64,000 bases of DNA from Lacinutrix mariniflava (GCF_001418015.1 NZ_LIQG01000020.1:62001-126000); one strand, 5' to 3'; positions 24,070 through 34,238 are shown, counted from the stretch's first letter. Notes: a model not told the origin generated them from the letters alone. Program-made: numbers and translations.

Positions 24070-25839
24070 TTAAATCTTAGCTTGATAAGTATATAGGTCA
24101 AAATACCTTCCTTCTGAAGCAATCAACTCATCATGATTACCACGTTCTGCAATTTTACCTGCTTCAATAACTAGTATCTGATCTGCTTTTCTAATAGTAC
24201 TTAACCTGTGAGCAATAACAATAGTAGTTCTGTTTTTTGTTAATTCTGCTAAAGACTTCTGTATTAAAGCTTCACTTTCTGTATCTAAGTTTGAGGTTGC
24301 TTCGTCTAAAATAATAATTTTAGGATCTGCCAAAATCGCTCTAGCAATGGCAATACGCTGTCTTTGTCCTCCAGATAGCTTCACTCCTCTTTCTCCTATT
24401 AAAGTTTCTAAACCTTTATCGAAACGGTCTGTAAATTCATTTACATAAGCTGCTTTAACTGCCGCTTGTAATTGTACTTCTGTTGCATTTGGTCTTGGAA
24501 ACATAATGTTTTCGCGTATTGTACCTTCGAATAGGAATTCGTCTTGTAAAACAACTCCTAAATGCTTTCTAAAACTGTTCAGTTTAACTTTAGACAAATC
24601 TTCACCATCTATAGTTATCTGTCCCGATTCTGGGTTTAAAAATGTTGCAGATAAACCTGCTATTGTCGATTTTCCAGATCCACTACTTCCAACTAAAGCA
24701 ATTACAGAACCAGATGGTGCCTTAAAATCTATATTATGAAGTACAGGTTTTCCTTCTTCATAAGAAAAATTGACATTATTAAATGCGATATCACCTTTTA
24801 CGTTTTCTAGTTCTACGGTACGGTTTTCGTCATCATCTTCAGCAGCCATATTCATAAGCTCTTCTGTTCTGTCTAAACCTGCTAAAGCTTCAGTTAATTG
24901 ACTTCCAATATTACTCATTTGAATAATTGGAGCAATCATAAAACCTAATACTAAAGTGAAGAAAAGAAAATCTCCAGTAGTCATTTCACCTTGAATCATA
25001 TAATAGCCACCAATTCCCATAATTCCGGTTGTAGCAACACCAATTAAAAATGTTGAAGAACTAGTCATTAAAGCCGTAGCCGTTAAACTCTTTTTTACAT
25101 TTTGATACAATTTATCTACACCTTTTTCGAAAGCTACATTCTCTTGTTCTTCTGCATTAAAAGCTTTAATTACTCTTACACCTGCTAACGTTTCGGTAAG
25201 ACGACCTGTAACCTCAGCATTAATTTTACCTCTAGTTCTAAAAATTGGTCTTATGTATTTAAAGGCTTTTAGTGCAATTATTCCAAAAATTGATAAAGGA
25301 ACAAATACAAAAAGTGTCATCCATGGATTTAAATTAATTAATATCACTAGAGATACGACTGCTGTAAATGTACCACCAACCAATTGTACTAAACCAGTGC
25401 CTATAAGGTTTCTTACACCTTCAACATCTGTCATTATTCTTGAAACTAAAGCGCCTGATTTTGTGTTATCGAAAAAGCTAATAGGCAGTGATAATACTTT
25501 CTTTTGAACTTGAGCACGTAACTCTGAAATAAGATATTGTGCTTGTACACTCAGTATTTTTGTAAGTAAATAAGAAGTAACTGCTTGCACTGTTATTGCT
25601 GCAATTACTATAAGAATAAGCGTCCATAATTTGTTTGAATCTCCACTTGGTACAACATCATCTAACAATACTTTACTTTGCCAAGGCAGTATTAAACCAG
25701 AAATACTTTTAATTATTATTAATACTAGACCAATAAACACCAATTTACGTCTTGGCCAAATAATGGTTTTAAACGCTTGTTTTAAGGTTACTTTTGGCTT
25801 TGCTGTATTTTTAGAATCTTCGGTTTTTAAATGTCGCAT
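24070..25839 (-). CDS. ABC transporter, fused permease and ATPase (MsbA-like)
   Basis: 589 aa half-transporter that must dimerise. Residues about 30-320 form the six-helix exporter domain. The nucleotide-binding domain follows: Walker A GSSGSGKST (about 384), Q-loop VVLQDEFLFEG, signature LSGGQRQRIAIARA (about 488), Walker B IIILDEATSNLD (about 508) and the H-loop IAHRLSTI. All catalytic positions are intact. The layout matches lipid or drug exporters of the MsbA/LmrA type; the cargo cannot be assigned. Standing alone, it is separated from the next upstream gene by a bidirectional terminator at 25953. Confidence 0.9.
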   Translation of the reverse strand: MRHLKTEDSKNTAKPKVTLKQAFKTIIWPRRKLVFIGLVLIIIKSISGLILPWQSKVLLDDVVPSGDSNKLWTLILIVIAAITVQAVTSYLLTKILSVQAQYLISELRAQVQKKVLSLPISFFDNTKSGALVSRIMTDVEGVRNLIGTGLVQLVGGTFTAVVSLVILINLNPWMTLFVFVPLSIFGIIALKAFKYIRPIFRTRGKINAEVTGRLTETLAGVRVIKAFNAEEQENVAFEKGVDKLYQNVKKSLTATALMTSSSTFLIGVATTGIMGIGGYYMIQGEMTTGDFLFFTLVLGFMIAPIIQMSNIGSQLTEALAGLDRTEELMNMAAEDDDENRTVELENVKGDIAFNNVNFSYEEGKPVLHNIDFKAPSGSVIALVGSSGSGKSTIAGLSATFLNPESGQITIDGEDLSKVKLNSFRKHLGVVLQDEFLFEGTIRENIMFPRPNATEVQLQAAVKAAYVNEFTDRFDKGLETLIGERGVKLSGGQRQRIAIARAILADPKIIILDEATSNLDTESEALIQKSLAELTKNRTTIVIAHRLSTIRKADQILVIEAGKIAERGNHDELIASEGRYFDLYTYQAKI

Positions 25840-25952
25840 ATTAAATAATTATTGAGCAAAGATACGTTTGAAAAAAGCAATAGACTTCTACTAATAATTT
25901 AATGTTTTGTTAATTGAGAATAAACTTTAAATATTGTTAAATATATGCCATT

Positions 25953-25983
25953 AAAAAAGAGCCTCAATAGAGGCTCTTTTTCT
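25953..25983. terminator. bidirectional intrinsic terminator
   Basis: Perfect 11-bp stem AAAAGAGCCTC / GAGGCTCTTTT with loop AATA, A-run on one side and T-run on the other. It lies behind the minus-strand T9SS protein gene (stop at 26012) and before the ABC transporter gene. Confidence 0.9.
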
Positions 25984-26011
25984 TTTAATGTCACTAATAA
26001 TTATCAACAAT

Positions 26012-28585
26012 CTAGAACATTAACTTTTTAGTAATAATAGCGTTATTAGACAAGGTAACATTAATAAATAGCGCTTGATTATTTCTCTTTATAGATTCAA
26101 CGTTAAACGCCTTCTCTCCGATATTTACTTTATCAAATATTCTTCTTCCTAAAGCATCAAAAACAGTAATACTATTAATAGTATGCGTTGACGATTTTAC
26201 TTTTAGTTGCTCACTTTCATTTTCAAAGAATTTAATTTCGAAAGCTATTTCATTTTCATCTACTCCTAAGGTAGAAGCATCGTTTAAACTACTTATCCAA
26301 GCTCCTCTACCATAAGTTCCGGCAACAATTTTAGCTGTAGCGTAGTGTATTTCTAAATCTCTAACTGCTGTATTTGGCAAACCAATATTAAACAGCTCGA
26401 AAGATGATAAATTATTATTAACATAATATACACCTATATCGCCTCCCACATAAATAGCATCTGAAGTAGTATTATTAGTATAAACTATGGTATTCATTGG
26501 TATATTAGGTAATCCTGCTGAAATATTAGTCCAAGTAGTACCTCCATTCACAGATTTGTACACTTTAGTTCCTGCTTCGTAACCCGAATACGTTACCCAA
26601 ATTTTATTTACATCTGTATTTGATACTGTTATACTTGACAATGCAACTGTAGTTGGTAAAGCTCCTGTAACATTAGTAAAGGTTGCTCCATAGTCTGTAG
26701 ACTTAGATACTGCATTATCTTGTACTGTATAGATTACAGCATTATTACTAGGTGCAACTACAAAATCTTTAATACTTCCTGTTCCAGAAGAAGTCGCTAA
26801 TGCAGACCAATTATCTCCCTGATTAGTAGATATATATAATGTTGGTGTACCTCCTGAATAAATAGTGTAATTATCTACAGGATCCATTTTAAATGGGCTA
26901 TAAAAATCTATACCTGTTGGAAGACCTGTTACAATTTGAGTCGTGGTTGTACCACCATCGTAAGTACGCGCATATTTACCTTCTACATATTGAGTGTACA
27001 CGGTATTATTATCTGTATAATCTATAAAACATTCACCGCCATCTCCACCATTTATGGCGTACCAACTCGATCCTGTTTTTAAAATTGAACCGTTATCTTG
27101 CTCACCAGCTATTATACTTGTTGCAACTAAAGGTGATAAGCCTAATTTAACTATCTGTCCTATTCCCATATTACCACTAATATCTACCCAATCATTACCA
27201 TTATCTGTAGATTTAAAAATACCTCCATCATTACAAGAAAACATTGTTGATGAACTTCCAGGCATATAATACAATTCGTGAACATCTGCGTGAATTTCAC
27301 CAGAATCCCAAACCGAAGTATTAGTCCAATTTACACCACCATCATAAGATTGCCAATGATTAACACCACCGGTTGTAACAATATTAGAATCTGTAGGTGA
27401 TACTACAATAGATAAATCGTAAAATCCTTGACCACCAGTATCTCCTCCATTACCATCATAACCCAATAAGTTTGGTGTAGTAGATTGTGTTGAAAAAGTA
27501 GTTCCACTATCTGTAGAACGGTACAAACCATTAAAATTATTACCGGTAGCATTAGCACATAATGCATAAACGTAACTATTATCTCCCGCTGTTACACCAA
27601 GTGCCATTCTTACAATACTACTAGATGCTGGCAAACCAGAAGTGATTTCTGTCCAATTTGCACCAAAATCTGTAGATTTAAAAAATTGAGTACCAGAAGC
27701 ATATACAGTTGTAGAACTTCCTGGTTTTAACTCCATATCTTGAAGGTTAGGATCTCCATTAGGAAATACGCCATAGAAAAATGTTGCCCAACCATCGTTA
27801 GTGTTGTAAGTACCAACATTAGTAGATGCAATCATTTTTAATGGGTCATTTGGATCCATTACTAATTTAGAAATAAGATAACCATTAGAAGGAGGAACCG
27901 CAAATGAAGTTGTATTCCAAGTCGCACCGCCATCTGTCGATTTTAAAACACCAATAGTTTTTCTATTACCTTCTAAGTCACCAGTAGCAAGGTACATAAT
28001 ATTAGTATTTGTAGGATCTATTACTAAATCTGAACAGCCAATAGCTGCTAAAAAGTCGGTATTGGTTGTCCAAGACGTTCCACCATTTATAGATTTCCAT
28101 AAGCCACCGTCTGGTGTACCAACATACATTATATTGTTGTTATCAGGATTGAACCTTACAAAGTTAGTTCTTCCTGCTCCTGTTGTGGTATAAGGAGATG
28201 GTCCTCCTGCTGCACCAATTGGTCCAATCTCTGTCCAATTTGCTGGTGAGCTACTTTTGTTTGCACTATTATTAGCAGCGGTTTTACTATTATTTGTTCT
28301 CTTTAACCAAGATATGTAATTGTTATATGTGTTAGATGGTAAAGTTATATCTCCAGAAGGATAAACTCTTGGTGCCATATAATCTTCCCATCTTTTAAAA
28401 GGTTTATAACCTTGTCCTCTCTCTGGTGTTTTATCTTTCCAATATGAATTAAAGTCTGCTTGAAGATCATAGAAATTAGCCTCATTTGTATTACTATAAA
28501 TAGAAGTCCAATCTGCATCTTTTTTAGCTTGACCAGATGCTAATCCAATACATAATACAAGTAGGAGAAATGTAATTTTTTTCAT
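26012..28585 (-). CDS. T9SS type A sorting domain protein with BNR/VPS10-like propeller
   Basis: 857 aa from the ATG at 28585; a longer frame start lacks a signal and is rejected. Signal peptide ends GLASGQ. After a short helical region come two propellers built from Asp-box repeats of the sialidase/VPS10/YCF48 type, for example NGGTSWTT, DGGATWNT, DFGANWTE, NGNDWVD, NQGDNWSA, DYGATFTN and NGGTTWTN. About 75 C-terminal residues form the T9SS sorting domain (ITVFDALGRRIFD ... KKLMF). It is predicted to be exported through the type IX system. Substrate or partner unknown; sialidase catalytic residues were not seen, so it is more likely a binding or structural surface protein. The upstream TPR/LuxR gene may regulate it. 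Confidence 0.87.
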   Translation of the reverse strand: MKKITFLLLVLCIGLASGQAKKDADWTSIYSNTNEANFYDLQADFNSYWKDKTPERGQGYKPFKRWEDYMAPRVYPSGDITLPSNTYNNYISWLKRTNNSKTAANNSANKSSSPANWTEIGPIGAAGGPSPYTTTGAGRTNFVRFNPDNNNIMYVGTPDGGLWKSINGGTSWTTNTDFLAAIGCSDLVIDPTNTNIMYLATGDLEGNRKTIGVLKSTDGGATWNTTSFAVPPSNGYLISKLVMDPNDPLKMIASTNVGTYNTNDGWATFFYGVFPNGDPNLQDMELKPGSSTTVYASGTQFFKSTDFGANWTEITSGLPASSSIVRMALGVTAGDNSYVYALCANATGNNFNGLYRSTDSGTTFSTQSTTPNLLGYDGNGGDTGGQGFYDLSIVVSPTDSNIVTTGGVNHWQSYDGGVNWTNTSVWDSGEIHADVHELYYMPGSSSTMFSCNDGGIFKSTDNGNDWVDISGNMGIGQIVKLGLSPLVATSIIAGEQDNGSILKTGSSWYAINGGDGGECFIDYTDNNTVYTQYVEGKYARTYDGGTTTTQIVTGLPTGIDFYSPFKMDPVDNYTIYSGGTPTLYISTNQGDNWSALATSSGTGSIKDFVVAPSNNAVIYTVQDNAVSKSTDYGATFTNVTGALPTTVALSSITVSNTDVNKIWVTYSGYEAGTKVYKSVNGGTTWTNISAGLPNIPMNTIVYTNNTTSDAIYVGGDIGVYYVNNNLSSFELFNIGLPNTAVRDLEIHYATAKIVAGTYGRGAWISSLNDASTLGVDENEIAFEIKFFENESEQLKVKSSTHTINSITVFDALGRRIFDKVNIGEKAFNVESIKRNNQALFINVTLSNNAIITKKLMF

Positions 28586-28727
28586 TTTTATTTTAATTAG
28601 GGTTATTATACTGTAAATATCAATAACCTTTAGATAGAATAAAAAATAATGACTACTCACTAATTACTCACAGCAAAAAAACATTGTTTTTACTGGATAT
28701 ACAGCGGTATTACAAAAAACGAACGTA

Positions 28728-30335
28728 TTAACTAAGTGCTTTGTTATTTGAAGCAACCGTATCAAGAAATTCTAATAAACTTAGGTTAGATTCTGATAAT
28801 TTAAGCTTTTTACCAATACGAAAACGCTTATTTTCTATAGCTCTTAAAGACTTGTTTAAAAACACTGCTACTTCCTTATTTTTAAAACCTATTTGCAGGT
28901 AATAACAGATAATAATTTCTGATTCATCTAATTGAGGATATTCTTCATTTATTTTATTAAAGAACTCAATATTTAAATCATTAACAAGTTCTAAGTGGCT
29001 TTTACTTTTATCTAAAACAGTAGAAGAATTTAAATGTAAATCTTTATACAATTTTTTAATTTGCTCTCTCTGTAACGAAACATCGTTTAATCTTGAAATA
29101 CTTTTAATCTCCTTTTTAACTTCTACTATATAATCTTCTAATCCACGAACTTTAACCTTTAATTTTTCATGACTGCTTTGCATATATGAATATTCATCCT
29201 TCCGTTTTGCAAACTCGTTAATTTTCTGTTTTATTTTTTTATAACGCGTGGTAATAAAAATGGTAAGTCCTATTAAAACAAAAATCAAAATGCCTATAAA
29301 AATCCTATTAAGGTTTTTCTTATTGGTTTCATCTTCTAATTGTGTGTCTTTTTTTGCTAACGTTTCATTTAAATGAAGACCTGCATTCATTGTTTTTTCC
29401 AGAAGCGTATTCTTAAATTGAAGTAATGAGTCGGTATAAATTTTATAATACTCATTATTACCCGATTTCTTATAAGCTTCAGCATATAAGCTATAATAAT
29501 CCTCCAAATTATTATAATTCATATTACTTGTTAATGCTTTATTTTTTTTCAAGTAATAGAATGTAGAGTCCAAATTATTTCCATCAAAATGGTGATGCGC
29601 CATGGTCGCCGTTAAACCTACTTTATAACCAGCATAATTAGAATAATAAATTGTTTTATTGTCTTTTAAAGATTCAAATTCCTTGCGAAATTTAAAAGCA
29701 TTATCAAAATCTTTTAATTTCATATAATTTGAGGTTAACATAAACACTGCAAATAAGTGATAATAAGCGTCATCTTTAATGGCTCTAAACTCTTCTATAT
29801 TTTTTAAAATAATTTCAATACTCTCTTCTTGTTTTTTATTTACAAAAGCCACATAAGCTGGCATAAGCTTTACTTCGGCTAATCCATTTACATTATTAGA
29901 TTTAGTATAGTATTTTTTAGCTTTATCTAGATATGCAAAAGCCGAGGAATCTTTACTTACAAAATAAGTATTTGTAAAAAGCTCTAAACTTGCCATACCA
30001 GCAATATCATATTTTTCCTCAATTTCGGCATATTTTATTGCCAATCTATAATCTTGGTAAAGCTTTGCTTGGTTCCTTGATTTATCTGAAATTAATCCTT
30101 TAAGCTGATAATAATTCGCTAAATATCCTTCAATACTAGTCTCAACCGGTTTCGGTATCGAATCTAAAAACTGCTTAGCAACATTAGGCACTTCATCTAC
30201 ATAAATATCTGCCGAATCAATAAATCTAGAATATTTTTTTGAAGCTAGATTTTGAGAAAACGAAAAACTACTAAATAGAAATACAGTTGTATAAATAATT
30301 ATTAGCCTTATATCTCCTTCTCTTTTTTCTATCAT
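28728..30335 (-). CDS. TPR-containing membrane regulator with LuxR-type HTH
   Basis: 535 aa. The N-terminal signal segment (about residues 8-27) leads to a periplasmic region of TPR-like helices (about 30-340), one membrane helix (RIFIGILIFVLIGLTIFI, about 347-364), a cytosolic coiled coil (about 370-430) and a LuxR/GerE-like helix-turn-helix (ESEIIICYYLQIGFKNKEVA followed by SLRAIENKRFRIGKKL). This TPR-TM-coil-HTH layout is common in Bacteroidota one-component regulators. It is encoded 143 bp upstream of the large T9SS protein gene on the same strand; control of that gene is an inference from position. Confidence 0.82.
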   Translation of the reverse strand: MIEKREGDIRLIIIYTTVFLFSSFSFSQNLASKKYSRFIDSADIYVDEVPNVAKQFLDSIPKPVETSIEGYLANYYQLKGLISDKSRNQAKLYQDYRLAIKYAEIEEKYDIAGMASLELFTNTYFVSKDSSAFAYLDKAKKYYTKSNNVNGLAEVKLMPAYVAFVNKKQEESIEIILKNIEEFRAIKDDAYYHLFAVFMLTSNYMKLKDFDNAFKFRKEFESLKDNKTIYYSNYAGYKVGLTATMAHHHFDGNNLDSTFYYLKKNKALTSNMNYNNLEDYYSLYAEAYKKSGNNEYYKIYTDSLLQFKNTLLEKTMNAGLHLNETLAKKDTQLEDETNKKNLNRIFIGILIFVLIGLTIFITTRYKKIKQKINEFAKRKDEYSYMQSSHEKLKVKVRGLEDYIVEVKKEIKSISRLNDVSLQREQIKKLYKDLHLNSSTVLDKSKSHLELVNDLNIEFFNKINEEYPQLDESEIIICYYLQIGFKNKEVAVFLNKSLRAIENKRFRIGKKLKLSESNLSLLEFLDTVASNNKALS

Positions 30336-30421
30336 TTAAACGCTCTTATATTTAATAATGGAAAACAAATTTAGATAAATTAAGTAGTAATCCTTGTTAA
30401 GTTGAACTTCAATTTTAGATA

Positions 30422-30868
30422 CTATTTATCAAAAAAACGTCTGTGGTAATTTATTTGCCCTAAATGATAAGACAAATGCATGACTAAGTGCATTAAAAAA
30501 TATTCTGTTGTCATAGTCTCTTCGAGCGCTCTACGTTTATACTCTTTCTGCAAGTCTGTTTCTGTTAATGTTTTTAAGGTGTTTTCGACTACAATAATTG
30601 TATCCTTAACTTGACTTATTAATTCTATTCTAGGTACATTTTTAAGTGAAAATTCTAAATCGCGTTGCCTCACATAACCTGTATTACCTAAAGAAGCACC
30701 TATAAAAGCATTTAAATTACCAACTAAATGAAGGCATAGGTTTCCAGCTGAATTTGTAATCGTGTTATTTACATTCCACAAGGCTACTTCATTTGAGTAT
30801 GCTTCAATTTCATTAATTAAGATATTTAAGTCTCTTTTGTATAGTTTTATTAAGCTTTCTATTAGCAT
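30422..30868 (-). CDS. DinB family protein
   Basis: 148 aa four-helix protein. Histidines typical of the DinB/YfiT metal site are visible: LCLHLVGNL (about residue 47) and MHLVMHLSYHLGQINYHR near the C-terminus (about 127-145). The family includes metal-dependent thiol S-transferases such as bacillithiol transferases; many members have unknown substrates. The gene is monocistronic and divergent from the MFS transporter gene. Confidence 0.85.
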   Translation of the reverse strand: MLIESLIKLYKRDLNILINEIEAYSNEVALWNVNNTITNSAGNLCLHLVGNLNAFIGASLGNTGYVRQRDLEFSLKNVPRIELISQVKDTIIVVENTLKTLTETDLQKEYKRRALEETMTTEYFLMHLVMHLSYHLGQINYHRRFFDK

Positions 30869-30932
30869 AATTTAATTTTTTATTAGGATTTGAAAAGCTA
30901 AAAATAGACAATAATTGGTTTACTTTTGTTGC

Positions 30933-32168
30933 ATGCAAGAGAACCAAACTGTAATAGATAAAAACCAATCTGTTAATTTCGAATTTATAGCTTTAATGGC
31001 GTCTTTAATGTCTATTGTCGCTTTGGCTATAGACGCTATTTTACCTGCAATCTCTTATATTGGAATAGACATTAATAGTCTAGATAGTAATAACAACCAA
31101 TTATTAATTACCATGATTTTTTTGGGATTAGGTTTTGGGCAATTATTATTCGGACCACTGTCCGACAGTTTTGGAAGAAAACCAATAGTTTATTTTGGTT
31201 TTAGCGTCTTTGCTATTGGTAGCATTGTTTGCGTACTTTCTCCAAGTTTAGAGTGGATGATTTTTGGTAGAATTTTACAAGGTATAGGTTTAGCAGCACC
31301 TAGAACTATTGCTATTGCTATTATTAGAGATAAATTTAAAGGTGATTACATGGCAAAAATTATGTCTTTTGTGACCACTTTCTTTATTCTAATTCCAGTA
31401 ATTGCTCCACTAACAGGAAAATTTATATTAAACCATTACAATTGGAGAGGCATTTTCTACGGACAATTAATTATGTCTTTTATAGTTTGTATTTGGTTTT
31501 GGAAAAGGCAACCAGAAACACTTAAACCAGAATATAAAATTAAGTTTAGTATACATGAGTTTTTGGATGGATTAAAAGAACTTCTTAAATATAAAATTTC
31601 TTTAGGGTTCACTATAATCTCCGGTTTTATATCCGGTGCTTTTATAGTGTATTTAAGTGCTTCTCAAGTTATTTTTGAAAACCAATATGGTTTGGTAGAA
31701 GAGTTTCCATATATTTTTGCGGGCTTAGCAGCTGGTGTTGGATTGTCTACTTTTTTAAACGGCTCTTTTGTAATGCGTTTAGGCATGTGGCGTCTGGCCT
31801 TTATTGCATTAATAGTGTTTAGTCTTAATTCCTTGGTATATGTGCTGTTATTTTGGAATGCAACCACAAACCCATCCTTACCAATACTACTAATATTTAT
31901 GGCAATACAGTTTTTAACTATTGGTTTTATTTTTGGAAACGTTAGAGCCATTACTATGGAACCTATTGGGCATATTGCAGGAATTGGAGCTGCGATTACA
32001 GGTTTTGTATCTACACTAATGGCTGTACCAATTGCTAACTTTATTGGTAGCTTTCTAAATGATACCGCTTTACCTCTGTTTCTTGGCTTTACTATATTTG
32101 GAGGTCTTTCTTTATTAATTTTTATGAGAATGCGTGTATTACATACTAGAGAATTAGCAAAAACTTAA
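30933..32168 (+). CDS. MFS multidrug transporter, Bcr/CflA type
   Basis: 411 aa from the ATG at 30933; an in-frame ATG 18 bp upstream falls within the probable promoter. Twelve membrane segments. The MFS motif GPLSDSFGRKPIVYFG lies between helices 2 and 3 (about residue 70) and the antiporter-type GRILQGIGLAAPRTIAIAIIRD around helix 4, which is the pattern of the Bcr/CflA drug-resistance group. A TACTTTTG box resembling the Bacteroidota -7 element lies at 30921-30928, only a few bases before the ATG, so the mRNA may have a very short leader. Its 3' end overlaps the convergent hydrolase gene by 4 bp. Confidence 0.87.
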   Translation: MQENQTVIDKNQSVNFEFIALMASLMSIVALAIDAILPAISYIGIDINSLDSNNNQLLITMIFLGLGFGQLLFGPLSDSFGRKPIVYFGFSVFAIGSIVCVLSPSLEWMIFGRILQGIGLAAPRTIAIAIIRDKFKGDYMAKIMSFVTTFFILIPVIAPLTGKFILNHYNWRGIFYGQLIMSFIVCIWFWKRQPETLKPEYKIKFSIHEFLDGLKELLKYKISLGFTIISGFISGAFIVYLSASQVIFENQYGLVEEFPYIFAGLAAGVGLSTFLNGSFVMRLGMWRLAFIALIVFSLNSLVYVLLFWNATTNPSLPILLIFMAIQFLTIGFIFGNVRAITMEPIGHIAGIGAAITGFVSTLMAVPIANFIGSFLNDTALPLFLGFTIFGGLSLLIFMRMRVLHTRELAKT

Positions 32169-33226
32169 TTAGCGTTAAATGTGCCATCATCCACACTTTT
32201 AATAAACTCAATTAAACCTTTAAAAAACACTTTCTGATCATCGAACTGGGATAAGTGACTCCCATTTGGGCACAATAGAAAATCACCATTTTTAACCTCA
32301 GTACTAATCCACTCCATATGTTTTGGATCCATAGTATCGTGCGTTGCACCAATAGTTAAAGTTGGAATAGTAATTTCTTTTAGTCTGTCTTTTACATCCC
32401 AATTTTTAAGTGTCGCATCACCTTTAATTCCAAATTCACTTGGTCCTTGCATGGTTACATAAACATCCGGATTTAAGTGTTTAAACGAACGGTTTATAGG
32501 TTCCGGCCATTGGTCTACAGGCATTCTAATAACATGTTCTGTATAGTAGTTATTTACAATTAACTCCATGTATCTAGGGTTACTATAATCTTCGGCATCT
32601 TCAAATGTCATGATTTCTTTAAGCACTTCGGGCTTCATTTGTAGTGCTAGCACCTCATCACTATATTTTTGATAATCAGGAATAGAAGCTACCATATTAG
32701 AAATTATTAAGCCTTTCATATTTTCTTGATATTTTAAAGCATATTGCATGCCTAAAATGCCTCCCCAACTTTGTCCATAAAGGTAGAAGTTGTCTTTATC
32801 TAAGTCCAAAGCAATACGCACTTGCTCTACTTCTTCTACAAAACGATCTAAATCCCAAAGGCTTAAATCTTTTGGTTGATCGCTGTAATACGAACCTAAT
32901 TGATCGTAATAATAATATTCTATGTTTTCCTGCGGAAAATACCCATCGAAGCATTCGTAAATTTCATGTGTCATTCCTGGTCCACCATGTAACAACAATA
33001 CTTTCATGGTTGGATTATTACCTACACGTTTAGTCCATACTTTAAACTCACCTTTTGGTGTTGTAATAGGAATCATCTTTATACCTCCAAGAAACTGATC
33101 TTTCTCTTGTGGTTTTAAATAGTTTTCTGCGGAATCACTTTGCACGATAACATGTTCTTGAACCTCTTGTTTACAACTGAAGCATATGACAAGTATTAAA
33201 CTTAGAAATAGAATTTTGCTTTTCAT
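32165..33226 (-). CDS. S33 proline-iminopeptidase-like alpha/beta hydrolase lipoprotein
   Basis: 353 aa. Lipoprotein signal with ICFSC (Cys near residue 18). The alpha/beta-hydrolase core shows LLLHGGPGMTHE (oxyanion region, about residue 77), the nucleophile elbow LYGQSWGGILG (Ser about 153), an Asp in TIGATHDTMDP and the final His in CPNGSHLSQFDD. HGGPG and GQSWGG are signatures of proline iminopeptidases and related tricorn-interacting factor F1 enzymes. Unlike the cytosolic enzymes, this one is predicted to be lipid-anchored outside the cytoplasm. Probably takes N-terminal proline from peptides; another ester or amide substrate is possible. Confidence 0.87.
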   Translation of the reverse strand: MKSKILFLSLILVICFSCKQEVQEHVIVQSDSAENYLKPQEKDQFLGGIKMIPITTPKGEFKVWTKRVGNNPTMKVLLLHGGPGMTHEIYECFDGYFPQENIEYYYYDQLGSYYSDQPKDLSLWDLDRFVEEVEQVRIALDLDKDNFYLYGQSWGGILGMQYALKYQENMKGLIISNMVASIPDYQKYSDEVLALQMKPEVLKEIMTFEDAEDYSNPRYMELIVNNYYTEHVIRMPVDQWPEPINRSFKHLNPDVYVTMQGPSEFGIKGDATLKNWDVKDRLKEITIPTLTIGATHDTMDPKHMEWISTEVKNGDFLLCPNGSHLSQFDDQKVFFKGLIEFIKSVDDGTFNAN

Positions 33227-33271
33227 AGTACTGATGGATTAGAATATTTTTAGGATTAAAAAATCAAGGGT

Positions 33272-34033
33272 TTATTTTCTTCTTCCTTTTCCTTTTTTTT
33301 CTTTAATTTTAACGTAGACCAATTTCAAACGACCTCTATTGTCCTCACGCCTGTCAATTTCAAAAGAAGGAATAGAACTTATTAAAGGTGTTAGTTTTTG
33401 AAACCCATAATTTCGTGAATCAAAATTAGGTTGTTTCTTTTGCATTAAACTCCCAACATCGCCTAAAAATGCCCAGCCATCGTCATCTGAAAGATCATCT
33501 ATTGTCGACGCTATAAAAGTAATATCCTTTTGTGTTATTTTGTCATACTTGCTTTGTTTTATCGTCGCTTTTTCGGCATGCTCCAAATCATTTTCTTCAG
33601 ATTGATTTCTTAAAATCTCTATATAAATAAATTTATCGCAAGCCACGATAAAAGGATTTGGTGTTTTCTTTTCTCCAATACCGTACACCTGCATTCCTGC
33701 TTCACGCAATCGCGTAGCCAAACGTGTAAAATCGCTGTCGCTCGAGACTAAACAAAAGCCGTCAACTTTTTCAGAATATAAAATATCCATAGCATCTATA
33801 ATCATTGCAGAATCGGTAGCATTTTTTCCTACAGTGTAAGCATATTGTTGTATAGGTGTAATAGCATTTTCTAAGAGTAAATTTTTCCACTTATTTAAAT
33901 GTGGCTTGGTCCAATCTCCGTAAATACGTTTTATAGTTGGATTGCCATATTTTGCAATCTCCTCCATCATCTCTTTTACATTGGCAGATGGTATGTTATC
34001 ACCATCTATAAGTACTGCTAATTTTATATCCAT
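33272..34033 (-). CDS. NYN (PIN-like) domain protein with LOTUS/OST-HTH-type C-terminus
   Basis: 253 aa from the ATG at 34033 (10 codons inside the longest frame, which has no support). The NYN nuclease domain carries LIDGDNIPSANV at the N-terminus, GNPTIKRIYGDWT, ATDSAMIIDAMDILYS and FCLVSSDSDFTRLATRLREAG, so the acidic residues of the metal site are present. The C-terminal part (about 165-240) looks like an OST-HTH/LOTUS RNA-binding domain and ends in a strongly basic KEKKGKGRRK tail. LabA/DUF88-type proteins are presumed RNases. No operon partner. Confidence 0.87.
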   Translation of the reverse strand: MDIKLAVLIDGDNIPSANVKEMMEEIAKYGNPTIKRIYGDWTKPHLNKWKNLLLENAITPIQQYAYTVGKNATDSAMIIDAMDILYSEKVDGFCLVSSDSDFTRLATRLREAGMQVYGIGEKKTPNPFIVACDKFIYIEILRNQSEENDLEHAEKATIKQSKYDKITQKDITFIASTIDDLSDDDGWAFLGDVGSLMQKKQPNFDSRNYGFQKLTPLISSIPSFEIDRREDNRGRLKLVYVKIKEKKGKGRRK

Positions 34034-34084
34034 AGTTTTTTTAAAAGTAATCGTTATACACACATAAAGATAATTGGTTCAAAG

Positions 34085-34113
34085 CAAAAAACCACTCAAA
34101 ATGGAGTGGTTTT
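34085..34113. terminator. bidirectional intrinsic terminator
   Basis: Stem AAAACCACTC / GAGTGGTTTT with a 6-base loop, A-rich before and T-rich after. It separates the small basic protein gene (34134-34238, minus) from the NYN protein gene. Confidence 0.8.
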
Positions 34114-34133
34114 ATTAAACTTTACTTTAGCAC

Positions 34134-34238
34134 TTATGTACGTTTTGCTTTTTTAGCTAATTTTGCAGCCTTTTTTTCTTTAGGCGTTAATGCAGCCTCT
34201 TTTTTTACATTCTTTTTTGAATCTTGCGATTTTGCCAT
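34134..34238 (-). CDS. small basic protein, 34 aa
   Basis: ATG at 34238, TAA at 34134. The chain begins MAKSQDSKKNVKKEA and continues with TPKEKKAAKLAKKAKRT; about 40% of the residues are Lys or Arg, with an Ala/Lys-rich helical second half. No Cys and no signal. A terminator lies 20 bp after the stop. Tiny Lys-rich proteins of this kind recur in flavobacterial genomes without a function; binding to nucleic acid or the ribosome is a guess from charge. Too short for usual gene finders, but the codon pattern and terminator support it. Confidence 0.55.
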   Translation of the reverse strand: MAKSQDSKKNVKKEAALTPKEKKAAKLAKKAKRT

